Positions 20,977 to 31,904 of a stretch of 64,000 nucleotides of DNA are shown piece by piece (positions within the stretch are counted from its first letter, which is position 1; each line of letters starts with the position of its first letter). The stretch is taken from NCBI GenBank assembly GCA_039000515.1, contig JBCFYV010000935.1, positions 60,178,346 through 60,242,345 on the forward strand. Direction: 5' to 3'. The stretch comes from Timema cristinae (taxonomy: Eukaryota > Arthropoda > Insecta > Phasmatodea > Timematidae). The notes under the pieces are model-generated. The model was not told the origin of the DNA and made no database searches. It saw only the letters and a list, made by a program, of their open reading frames with translations. A program made the position numbers and the translations under genes.

Positions 20977-21470
20977 TCACAGTCCAACTTGCACAGGAAG
21001 AACCATATCTGACAGTTAGAATAGCTACATCAACTAGCCTTTATCACAGTCCAACTTGCACAGGAAGAACCATATCTGACAGTTAGAATAGCTACATCAA
21101 CTAGCCTTTATCACAGTCCAACTTGCACTAGGAAGAACCATATCTGACAGTTAGAATAGCTACATCAACTAGCCTTTATCACAGTCCAACTTGCAAGGAA
21201 GAACCATATCTGACAGTTAGAATAGCTACATCAACTAGCCTTTATCACAGTCCAACTTGCACAGGAAGAACCATATCTGACAGATAGAATACTACATCAA
21301 CTAGCCTTTATCCAGTCCAACTTGACAGAAGAACCATATCTGACAGTTAGAATAGCTACACAACTAGCCTTTATCACAGTCCAACTTGCACAGGAAGAAC
21401 CATATCTGACAGATAGTAATCACTAGCGCTTTCACAGTCAACTTGCACAGGAACACCTATATTACATAAA
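20977..21470. repeat. 63/67-bp intronic minisatellite, 5' part
   Basis: About seven units of the same repeat as at 22462-29266, starting 20 bases after the exon donor. The first four copies are clean; from about 21280 copies show scattered single-base losses not seen in the main array, suggesting poor consensus. Confidence 0.9.
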
Positions 21471-22461
21471 TAGTAACAACTAGTTTATTAGATCTAACCT
21501 TCTATGAAAATTGGTTGATATTACATACTTTATACAGTAATGCATGGTATTCAACCTGTTATCAACTAGTTTATAAGTCATCTTTAGGGGACAAAAATAT
21601 TGATTATAGAATATGTATAACTCTTGCAAGAGCGTACAAAAAATATTTCTTCTAGAGTGTTCTCACTAAAGGCAACAGCAAGCATAGGAAGAACGATCTG
21701 ACTTGTACGCTACACCCCTACCTCTGACTTACAGTGCAATTTGCATAGATGACCATATCTTACATGTTATATATACTAATCCAACTAGCCTTTATTACAG
21801 CCAATGCAAGAAGAACTATGGACTTAAAGGTAGCCTATTGTTAAAGACTTTCATAGGAAAACCCTCTGACACCGTTATTCACCCTGCCCCTATTACATCC
21901 CCCTAGGAAAATACCTTTCTGACGTTTGTTTACCAATTAGCCATTTTTGTCACTTGTCATAATGCCACATATGACAGCTAAGTTAATCACATCACTTGAA
22001 ACACTTAATATGGAAAACCACTGTTAGAATATCTCAACTCATTAGTTTATTTTTAAATAGGAAGAACAACTGACTTGAATTCAAAGTTGCTTTTAAGCCA
22101 TAATTTTAGGTAGCTATTTACTGACAGTTAATCTAAACAACTATTTAAATACAGCACACTACATAGAAAAACCTAATTATTACATTAGAACAGACACCAA
22201 CTTCTATTCATCCACTGCATGGTAAACAATGACACTGTAAAAGGTAAACCCTAATACATCAACTGAACAGGAATTCATTACATGACAGGAATCGAACACC
22301 AACAGCTTTTAAGCCGTTTAGAGAGCGAACCGAGTATCCTGACTATTAAATACTTTCATAGCTTTTATTTAATCCAATCTATTTGAACAAGTGTCTAAAA
22401 TGGTTTCAACTAATAGCATTTAGTTCAGTACAACCAGGAGAACATTATCTGCATGACTAAG
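21471..22461. repeat. Corrupted duplicate of the array's 3' flank mixed with repeat units
   Basis: Follows the unique sequence at about 29330-30296 in order (AGAATATGTATAACT, AAAAAATATTTCTTCTAGAG, TCCTGACTATTAAATACTTT, GTGTCTAAAATGG, CATGACTAAGT), with many small losses and with words from the 65-bp repeat inserted (CAACTAG, GCATAGGAAGAAC, TAGCCTTTATTACAG). It stops just where the real flank meets the exon at 30318. A mixed consensus from misaligned reads explains this better than a real duplication. Confidence 0.75.
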
Positions 22462-22799
22462 TACTGTTTATCACAGTCCAACTTGCACAGGAAGAACCAT
22501 ATCTGACAGTTAGAATAGCTACACCAACTAGCCTTTATTACAGTCCAACTTTCATAGGAAGAACCATATCTGACAGAATAGTTACACCAACTAGCCTTTA
22601 TCACAGTCCAACTTGCACAGGAAGAACCATATCTGACAGTTAGAATAGCTACACCAACTAGCCTTTATTACAGTCCAACTTTCATAGGAAGAACCATATC
22701 TGACAGTTAGAATAGTTACACCAACTAGCCTTTATTACAGTCCAACTTTCATAGGAAGAACCATATCTGACAGTTAGAATAGTTACACCAACTAGCCTT

Positions 22800-25470
22800 T
22801 ATCACAGTCCAACTTGCATAGGAAGAACCATATCTGACAGTTAGAATAGTTACACCAACTAGCCTTTATTACAGTCCAACTTGCATAGGAAGAACCATAT
22901 CTGACAGTTAGAATAGCTACATCAACTAGCCTTTATTACAGTCCAACTTGCATAGGAAGAACCATATCTGACAGAATAGTTACATCAACTAGCCTTTATT
23001 ACAGTCCAACTTGCATAGGAAGAACCATATCTGACAGAATAGTTACACCAACTAGCCTTTATTACAGTCCAACTTGCATAGGAAGAACCATATCTGACAG
23101 AATAGCTACACCAACTAGCCTTTATCACAGTCCAACTTGCATAGGAAGAACCATATCTGACAGTTAGAATAGTTACACCAACTAGCCTTTATTACAGTCC
23201 AACTTGCATAGGAAGAACCATATCTGACAGAATAGCTACACCAACTAGCCTTTATTACAGTCCAACTTGCATAGGAAGAACCATATCTGACAGAATAGCT
23301 ACACCAACTAGCCTTTATCACAGTCCAACTTGCATAGGAAGAACCATATCTGACAGTTAGAATAGTTACACCAACTAGCCTTTATTACAGTCCAACTTGC
23401 ATAGGAAGAAACCATATCTGACAGAATAGCTACACCAACTAGCCTTTATCACAGTCCAACTTGCATAGGAAGAACCATATCTGACAGTTAGAATAGTTAC
23501 ACCAACTAGCCTTTATTACAGTCCAACTTGCATTGGAAGAACCATATCTGACAGTTAGAATAGTTACACCAACTAGCCTTTATTACAGTCCAACTTGCAT
23601 AGGAAGAACCATATCTGACAGAATAGCTACACCAACTAGCCTTTATTACAGTCCAACTTTCATAGGAAGAACCATATCTGACAGAATAGCTACGTCAACT
23701 AGCCTTTATTACAGTCCAACTTTCATAGGAAGAACCATATCTGACAGTTAGAATAGCTACACCAACTAGCCTTTATTACAGTCCAACTTTCATAGGAAGA
23801 ACCATATCTGACAGAATAGTTACATCAACTAGCCTTTATTACAGTCCAACTTTAATATGAAGAACCATATCTGACAGTTAGAATAGCTACACCAACTAGC
23901 CTTTATTACAGTCCAACTTGCATAGGAAGAACCATATCTGACAGAATAGTTACATCAACTAGCCTTTATCATAGTCCAACTTGCATAGGAAGAACCATAT
24001 CTGACAGTTAGAATAGCTACATCAACTAGCCTTTATTACAGTCCAACTTTAATATGAAGAACCATATCTGACAGTTAGAATAGCTACACCAACTAGCCTT
24101 TATTACAGTCCAACTTTCATAGGAAGAACCATATCTGACAGAATAGTTACATCAACTAGCCTTTATCACAGTCCAACTTGCATAGGAAGAACCATATCTG
24201 ACAGTTAGAATAGCTACATCAACTAGCCTTTATTACAGTCCAACTTTAATATGAAGAACCATATCTGACAGAATAGCTACACCAACTAGCCTTTATTACA
24301 GTCCAACTTTCATAGGAAGAACCATATCTGACAGAATAGTTACATCAACTAGCCTTTATTACAGTCCAACTTTAATATGAAGAACCATATCTGACAGTTA
24401 GAATAGCTACACCAACTAGCCTTTATTACAGTCCAACTTGCATAGGAAGAACCATATCTGACAGAATAGTTACATCAACTAGCCTTTATCACAGTCCAAC
24501 TTGCATAGGAAGAACCATATCTGACAGTTAGAATAGCTACATCAACTAGCCTTTATTACAGTCCAACTTTAATATGAAGAACCATATCTGACAGTTAGAA
24601 TAGCTACACCAACTAGCCTTTATTACAGTCCAACTTTCATAGGAAGAACCATATCTGACAGAATAGTTACATCAACTAGCCTTTATCACAGTCCAACTTG
24701 CATAGGAAGAACCATATCTGACAGTTAGAATAGCTACATCAACTAGCCTTTATTACAGTCCAACTTTAATATGAAGAACCATATCTGACAGTTAGAATAG
24801 CTACACCAACTAGCCTTTATTACAGTCCAACTTTCATAGGAAGAACCATATCTGACAGAATAGTTACATCAACTAGCCTTTATTACAGTCCAACTTTAAT
24901 ATGAAGAACCATATCTGACAGTTAGAATAGCTACATCAACTAGCCTTTATTACAGTCCAACTTGCATAGGAAGAACCATATCTGACAGAATAGCTACATC
25001 AACTAGCCTTTATTACAGTCCAACTTTAATATGAAGAACCATATCTGACAGTTAGAATAGCTACATCAACTAGCCTTTATTACAGTCCAACTTTAATATG
25101 AAGAACCATATCTGACAGTTAGAATAGCTACACCAACTAGCCTTTATTACAGTCCAACTTGCATAGGAAGAACCATATCTGACAGAATAGTTACATCAAC
25201 TAGCCTTTATTACAGTCCAACTTTAATTGAAGAACCATATCTGACAGTTAGAATAGCTACATCAACTAGCCTTTATTACAGTCCAACTTGCACAGGAAGA
25301 ACCATATCTGACAGTTAGAATAGCTACACCAACTAGCCTTTATTACAGTCCAACTTTAATATGAAGAACCATATCTGACAGTTAGAATAGCTACACCAAC
25401 TAGCCTTTATTACAGTCCAACTTTCATAGGAAGAACCATATCTGACAGAATAGTTACATCAACTAGCCTT
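22800..25470. repeat. 2.67-kb higher-order repeat, copy 1
   Basis: The order of variant units here repeats at 25471-28140 with only a few differences. A rare unit with TTGCATTGG occurs at 23528 and again 2670 bases later. Confidence 0.9.
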
Positions 25471-28140
25471 TATCACAGTCCAACTTGCATAGGAAGAACC
25501 ATATCTGACAGTTAGAATAGTTACACCAACTAGCCTTTATTACAGTCCAACTTGCATAGGAAGAACCATATCTGACAGTTAGAATAGCTACATCAACTAG
25601 CCTTTATTACAGTCCAACTTGCATAGGAAGAACCATATCTGACAGAATAGTTACATCAACTAGCCTTTATTACAGTCCAACTTGCATAGGAAGAACCATA
25701 TCTGACAGAATAGTTACACCAACTAGCCTTTATTACAGTCCAACTTGCATAGGAAGAACCATATCTGACAGAATAGCTACACCAACTAGCCTTTATCACA
25801 GTCCAACTTGCATAGGAAGAACCATATCTGACAGTTAGAATAGTTACACCAACTAGCCTTTATTACAGTCCAACTTGCATAGGAAGAACCATATCTGACA
25901 GAATAGCTACACCAACTAGCCTTTATTACAGTCCAACTTGCATAGGAAGAACCATATCTGACAGAATAGCTACACCAACTAGCCTTTATCACAGTCCAAC
26001 TTGCATAGGAAGAACCATATCTGACAGTTAGAATAGTTACACCAACTAGCCTTTATTACAGTCCAACTTGCATAGGAAGAACCATATCTGACAGAATAGC
26101 TACACCAACTAGCCTTTATCACAGTCCAACTTGCATAGGAAGAACCATATCTGACAGTTAGAATAGTTACACCAACTAGCCTTTATTACAGTCCAACTTG
26201 CATTGGAAGAACCATATCTGACAGTTAGAATAGTTACACCAACTAGCCTTTATTACAGTCCAACTTGCATAGGAAGAACCATATCTGACAGAATAGCTAC
26301 ACCAACTAGCCTTTATTACAGTCCAACTTTCATAGGAAGAACCATATCTGACAGAATAGCTACGTCAACTAGCCTTTATTACAGTCCAACTTTCATAGGA
26401 AGAACCATATCTGACAGTTAGAATAGCTACACCAACTAGCCTTTATTACAGTCCAACTTTCATAGGAAGAACCATATCTGACAGAATAGTTACATCAACT
26501 AGCCTTTATTACAGTCCAACTTTAATATGAAGAACCATATCTGACAGTTAGAATAGCTACACCAACTAGCCTTTATTACAGTCCAACTTGCATAGGAAGA
26601 ACCATATCTGACAGAATAGTTACATCAACTAGCCTTTATCACAGTCCAACTTGCATAGGAAGAACCATATCTGACAGTTAGAATAGCTACATCAACTAGC
26701 CTTTATTACAGTCCAACTTTAATATGAAGAACCATATCTGACAGTTAGAATAGCTACACCAACTAGCCTTTATTACAGTCCAACTTTCATAGGAAGAACC
26801 ATATCTGACAGAATAGTTACATCAACTAGCCTTTATCACAGTCCAACTTGCATAGGAAGAACCATATCTGACAGTTAGAATAGCTACATCAACTAGCCTT
26901 TATTACAGTCCAACTTTAATATGAAGAACCATATCTGACAGTTAGAATAGCTACACCAACTAGCCTTTATTACAGTCCAACTTTCATAGGAAGAACCATA
27001 TCTGACAGAATAGTTACATCAACTAGCCTTTATTACAGTCCAACTTTAATATGAAGAACCATATCTGACAGTTAGAATAGCTACACCAACTAGCTTTTAT
27101 TACAGTCCAACTTGCATAGGAAGAACCATATCTGACAGAATAGTTACATCAACTAGCCTTTATCACAGTCCAACTTGCATAGGAAGAACCATATCTGACA
27201 GTTAGAATAGCTACATCAACTAGCCTTTATTACAGTCCAACTTTAATATGAAGAACCATATCTGACAGTTAGAATAGCTACACCAACTAGCCTTTATTAC
27301 AGTCCAACTTTCATAGGAAGAACCATATCTGACAGAATAGTTACATCAACTAGCCTTTATCACAGTCCAACTTGCATAGGAAGAACCATATCTGACAGTT
27401 AGAATAGCTACATCAACTAGCCTTTATTACATTCCAACTTTAATATGAAGAACCATATCTGACAGTTAGAATAGCTACACCAACTAGCCTTTATTACAGT
27501 CCAACTTTCATAGGAAGAACCATATCTGACAGAATAGTTACATCAACTAGCCTTTATTACAGTCCAACTTTAATATGAAGAACCATATCTGACAGTTAGA
27601 ATAGCTACATCAACTAGCCTTTATTACAGTCCAACTTGCATAGGAAGAACCATATCTGACAGAATAGCTACATCAACTAGCCTTTATTACAGTCCAACTT
27701 TAATATGAAGAACCATATCTGACAGTTAGAATAGCTACATCAACTAGCCTTTATTACAGTCCAACTTTAATATGAAGAACCATATCTGACAGTTAGAATA
27801 GCTACACCAACTAGCCTTTATTACAGTCCAACTTGCATATGAAGAACCATATCTGACAGAATAGTTACATCAACTAGCCTTTATTACAGTCCAACTTTAA
27901 TATGAAGAACCATATCTGACAGTTAGAATAGCTACATCAACTAGCCTTTATTACAGTCCAACTTGCACAGGAAGAACCATATCTGACAGTTAGAATAGCT
28001 ACACCAACTAGCCTTTATTACAGTCCAACTTTAATATGAAGAACCATATCTGACAGTTAGAATAGCTACACCAACTAGCCTTTATTACAGTCCAACTTTC
28101 ATAGGAAGAACCATATCTGACAGAATAGTTACATCAACTA
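25471..28140. repeat. 2.67-kb higher-order repeat, copy 2
   Basis: Second copy. Differences from copy 1 are isolated: TAGCTTTTAT near 27092, a CATTCC variant near 27430 and TTGCATATG near 27832. The match ends near 28140. Confidence 0.9.
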
Positions 28141-29266
28141 GCCTTTATTACAGTCCAACTTTAATATGAAGAACCATATCTGACAGTTAGAATAGCTACA
28201 TCAACTAGCCTTTATTACAGTCCAACTTGCACAGGAAGAACCATATCTGACAGTTAGAATAGCTACACCAACTAGCCTTTATTACAGTCCAACTTTAATA
28301 TGAAGAACCATATCTGACAGTTAGAATAGCTACACTAACTAGCCTTTATTACAGTCCAACTTTCATAGGAAGAACCATATCTGACAGAATAGTTACATCA
28401 ACTAGCCTTTATTACAGTCCAACTTTAATATGAAGAACCATATCTGACAGTTAGAATAGCTACATCAACTAGCCTTTATTACAGTCCAACTTTCATAGGA
28501 AGAACCATATCTGACAGAATAGTTACATCAACTAGCCTTTATTACAGTCCAACTTTAATATGAAGAACCATATCTGACAGTTAGAATAGCTACATCAACT
28601 AGCCTTTATTACAGTCCAACTTGCACAGGAAGAACCATATCTGACAGTTAGAATAGCTACACCAACTAGCCTTTATTACAGTCCAACTTTAATATGAAGA
28701 ACCATATCTGACAGTTAGAATAGCTACACCAACTAGCCTTTATTACAGTCCAACTTTCATAGGAAGAACCATATCTGACAGTTAGAATAGTTACACCAAC
28801 TAGCCTTTATTACAGTCCAACTTTAATATGAAGAACCATATCTGACAGTTAGAATAGCTACATCAACTAGCCTTTATTACAGTCCAACTTGCACAGGAAG
28901 AACCATATCTGACAGTTAGAATAGCTACACCAACTAGCCTTTATTACAGTCCAACTTTAATATGAAGAACCATATCTGACAGTTAGAATAGCTACACCAA
29001 CTAGCCTTTATTACAGTCCAACTTTCATAGGAAGAACCATATCTGACAGTTAGAATAGTTACGCCAACTAGCCTTTATTACAGTCCAACTTTCATAGGAA
29101 GAACCATATCTGACAGTTAGAATAGTTACATCAACTAGCCTTTATTACAGTCCAACTTGCACAGGAAGAACCATATCTGACAGAATAGCTACACCAACTA
29201 GCCTTTATCACAGTCCAACTTGCACAGGAAGAACCATATCTGACAGAATAGCTACGTCGGCTCATG

Positions 29267-30317
29267 CGAACTACAGCAGTGACTTAACTATAATATAACA
29301 ACATTTGATCACTTTTGGTCGAATTAAAATGTGTTTATATTTGATCTAAGTTCCTTCCTATGAAAATTGGTCTGTATATTACATATGAGACAGTAAAGCA
29401 GTGGTATTCAACCTGTTATATGTGAAGATATCTTAGGGGGTACGTAAAATAATATTTATTATAGAATATGTATAACTTGCAAGGGTGTTCAAAAAATATT
29501 TCTTCTAGAGGTGTTTCGCTAAGGTCACAGCAAGAAGGGAGGTCGAGAAGATCTGAACTCTTCCACCCCCCACCCCCTGACCCCCATGAAATTTGCTGTA
29601 CCCAATCCTCCATATATATGTATCAAAGCTTTCATTGCTGCTAAAGCAAGATGACTATGGCTAAAGGTAGGCCTATGGTAAAGATTTCAAGCGGAAACCC
29701 CCCTGCACCCGCTCATTCCCTCCCCCATACACACACCCTAGAAAATTAGCTTTCTACGTCCTTGTTTCCGTTAGCCATTTCTTGGCCTTGGTCATAATTG
29801 CCGACACATCACACCTAAGTTAATCTACCATCACTGAAACACTAAATGTTAAACCCTGTTTAAGTATCTCAAACTCGATTCAGTTTATTTTTAAATAGGA
29901 AAGCACAACTGATTCAAAAGTTGGCTTTTAAAGACCGATAATTATTATTTTGGTGTATTTACTGATCACTTTCTAAATCAACCTATTAAATCAGCACACA
30001 CTTACAAACTAACCTAATTATTCTATAACAGACACAACATTCTATTTCCCAGTGGTAAAAATGTCACTGTAAAAGGGTAAACCCCAATCTCACGAACAGT
30101 GAATTATTTTGACCATGCCAGGAATCGAACACACAGCTTTTAAGCTCGGTTGGGAGACGCGTCACCGAGTGTCCTGACTATTAAATACTTTTCTAAGTTT
30201 TATTTAATCAAATCATTTGAACAAAGTGTCTAAAATGGTTTTTCAACTAATAGATTTGTGTCATTAAACCAGGAGCAGACTTTTCCTCCATGACTAAGTG
30301 GGTGTGTTTGTTTGTAG
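29267..30317 (+). other. Unique 3' flank of the array, intron 4
   Basis: About 1.05 kb from the array end to the second BAH exon. Includes CA-rich and C-rich patches at 29560-29750 and a reverse B-box-like phrase GCCAGGAATCGAACAC (about 30117-30132) from an old SINE. It is the sound version of the sequence corrupted at 21471-22461. Confidence 0.7.
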
Positions 30318-30486
30318 GGGAGATGATGGTTTCCTTACTGTGGTACTATCGTCCCGAACACACCGAGCAGGGCCGAATGATCGAGTCCATGGAGGACGAG
30401 CTGTTTGCCTCCAAACACAAAGATATCAACAGCGTGGCTTGCATAGAAGACAAGTGTTACGTCCTCACCTTCAATGAATATTGCAG
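30318..30486 (+). CDS. wge: winged eye-like gene, BAH domain exon 2
   Basis: A 169-base exon with acceptor TTTGTTTGTAG and donor TTGCAG|GTATCT, phase 1 in and phase 2 out. It encodes [18 protein letters not shown], then [20 protein letters not shown] and [11 protein letters not shown]: the core of the BAH domain, with the W-Y-Y-R-P-E-H signature and the SVACIE-K-CYVL strand pattern typical of this family. It lies downstream of a roughly 8-kb tandem array in the preceding 9.4-kb intron. The open frame extends slightly past the donor into intron, but the next exon continues correctly only from this donor. Confidence 0.93.
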
Positions 30487-30639
30487 GTATCTAACCATTT
30501 GTTCCTCAGGGTGACCACTGATAATGAAAATTAGAAAGACCGGCAAATATACTTAATAGATTAAATAGATATGTTATTATGTTTGTTAATTACAATTATA
30601 GCTGCATCTAAATATCATATTCTTTAAATTTGAAAAAAA

Positions 30640-30830
30640 TTACACCTTGGAGCAGGAATTGAACCCAGGACCATTAGCTTAACACGCCATTGCTTTTACC
30701 TTGGAGCTATCCAGGAGTCCCGCGCCCTGGGTCATTCTTCACTCAAGGAGAGCTTAGCGGTAAGAGCATTGGCATGCTAAGTCAAAGGTCTCTTGTTTGA
30801 GTCTCGTGTCCAGGTTTAATTTTTCAACTT
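30640..30830. repeat. Inverted pair of tRNA-like SINEs (family 5)
   Basis: The left copy is reverse (GGAATTGAACCCAGGACC is a B-box complement); the right copy is forward (A box TTAGCGGTAAGAGCATTGG, B box GTTTGAGTCTCGTG). Read outwards, both lead into the same TTTAATTTTT-type tail, so the two tRNA-like heads face each other. Confidence 0.65.
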
Positions 30831-31403
30831 AAAAAATAAAATTATACCAAAGTTTTGTTAAAATATAATAAAATTAAAGTTCTCGAATTTTGCTCCCTCT
30901 TTTGTGAAATTAAATTTACTAAAAGCTTTTATTCATAGATAAAAATAATCCTATTTGCATTTGTGGCTAATATTACACAAATTTTCCTAAAGTTAATTTT
31001 GTATTAATCGAGAAAAATTGCTTTAGCTATTAGACATTTCTCGAATCAGCGCTACTGCCAATACACCTTGTCTAGTGAACAGAAGGTGGTAAGCATGCAT
31101 CTTGACTGCGGCAACAAGCTCAGCCAATTGAAGCAGATTATATTTTATTCGTAAATTGAAAAATGACACCTGAACATTGGAATCAAACCTAAGACCCTTA
31201 GCGTTGATTCCCGAGACCAGGTGTCATTTATCAATTAGGATTATGATACTTGAATAACTTGAAGCATCTACATCTTAACCTAAAGATAATTTCTATCATC
31301 TAATTTTTGCTATTCAAGTACATTAAATTGTACATGTCAGCTTTCTTCCAGGATAACATTTTATGACATTTTTAATGTTTGCACAATTTTTAATTAGTAA
31401 AAA

Positions 31404-31645
31404 TAAACTCCATGGCGGGAGCCTGTTGTCGCAGCCGTAAGCAATGATAGTGCCGAAATTTGCTGATAGAGGGTGTTATGTGGTCATCACATCGAATTAT
31501 CCGGCTGTTAATTTCAGTTTTTAAGACAAGAGCTGATATTTATTCGAGTAGCTCTTCATTTGTCCTCACAAGGGGAAATTTGACCCCGTGTCAGGTCCAT
31601 TGCTGGGGTGACTCTGACCACTAAACCACGGGGAGTCGGTCTCTT
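31404..31645 (-). repeat. tRNA-derived SINE, family 4, reverse
   Basis: Matches the complement of 39918-40235: CATGGCGGGAGCCTGTTGTC, GTGCCGAAATTTGCTGATA, AATTTCAGTTTTTAAGAC, GAGTAGCTCTTCATTTGTCC, then a tRNA-like head (GACCACTAAACCACGGGG in reverse). Confidence 0.7.
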
Positions 31646-31720
31646 AGTAAACAAACATAAAATGACAAACAGTGAAGTATGTTTAATGCTCACAGTGCAT
31701 TGGTTTTGTTGATATTTCAG

Positions 31721-31904
31721 GTATCGCAAGTGTCTGCGTAGATTCGAAGATGGCATACGTACACCCGGTTTGGTGGTCCCTCTACTAGAAGGCTACCCCC
31801 GCAAAAATCGACAACCACCTGGTTGCGTCGCTCCTGAACTGGTCTTCTTCTGTCGCAAGGTTTACGAGTACCGACAGCGGCGTATACTCAAAAACCCCGG
31901 TTGA
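31721..31904 (+). CDS. wge: winged eye-like gene, last coding exon (BAH end and C-terminus)
   Basis: A 184-base terminal coding exon after acceptor GATATTTCAG. Its first base completes an Arg codon with AG from the previous exon. It reads YRKCLRRFEDGIRTPG, then a Pro/Arg-rich connector, then PELVFFCRKVYEYRQRRI and LKNPG before the TGA stop at 31902-31904. The PELVF-CR-VY...RILKNP ending is the conserved extreme C-terminus of winged eye/BAHCC1/TNRC18 proteins, so this is the true end of the protein. The exon is short and GC-rich against an AT-rich background. What follows is AT-rich and probably begins the 3'UTR. Confidence 0.93.

Larger units (their letters stand above)
22462..29266. repeat. 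63/67-bp intronic minisatellite, main array (about 104 units)
   Basis: Unit TAGCCTTTATTACAGTCCAA, CTTGCATAGGAAGAACCATA, TCTGACAGTTAGAATAGCTA, CACCAAC (67 bp), or 63 bp when TTAG is absent. Other variant positions: TTGCATAGG / TTTCATAGG / TTTAATATG / TTGCACAGG, TACACC / TACATC, and AGCTAC / AGTTAC. Fills most of the intron between the first and second BAH exons. Open frames through it are artefacts of repetition. Confidence 0.97.
30487..31720 (+). other. Intron 5, phase 2
   Basis: AT-rich 1.2-kb intron, filled largely by an inverted pair of tRNA-like SINEs, a third partial copy (about 31160-31230) and a reverse family-4 SINE. Confidence 0.75.
15576..31904 (+). other. wge: Gene span: winged eye/BAHCC1-like BAH-domain gene (3' part)
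   Basis: Six coding exons joined by GT-AG introns, visible from the first recognisable acceptor to the stop codon. Intron phases are 1, 1, 0, 1 (after correcting one base) and 2. The C-terminal part matches the BAH domain of the winged eye / BAHCC1 / TNRC18 family, nuclear chromatin-associated proteins that carry this domain at their extreme C-terminus. The N-terminal half is low complexity, as in that family. The first visible exon starts with two bases that complete a codon, so the start codon and 5' exons are not identified here. The gene is interrupted by a 9.4-kb intron made mostly of tandem repeat. Family assignment is from recognised motifs, not a search. Confidence 0.85.

Noticed and set aside
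21471..22461. Genuine segmental duplication of the intron flank
   Set aside because: Repeat-unit words are interleaved base by base with the flank, which fits a mixed consensus and not a copied segment.
23115..26421. Repeated 68- and 72-residue open frames in the intron
   Set aside because: They are unit translations of the 63/67-bp repeat, duplicated with the 2.67-kb block.
20977..29266. CRISPR-like regular array
   Set aside because: Units are contiguous with no unique spacers, the DNA is eukaryotic, and the array sits in an intron.
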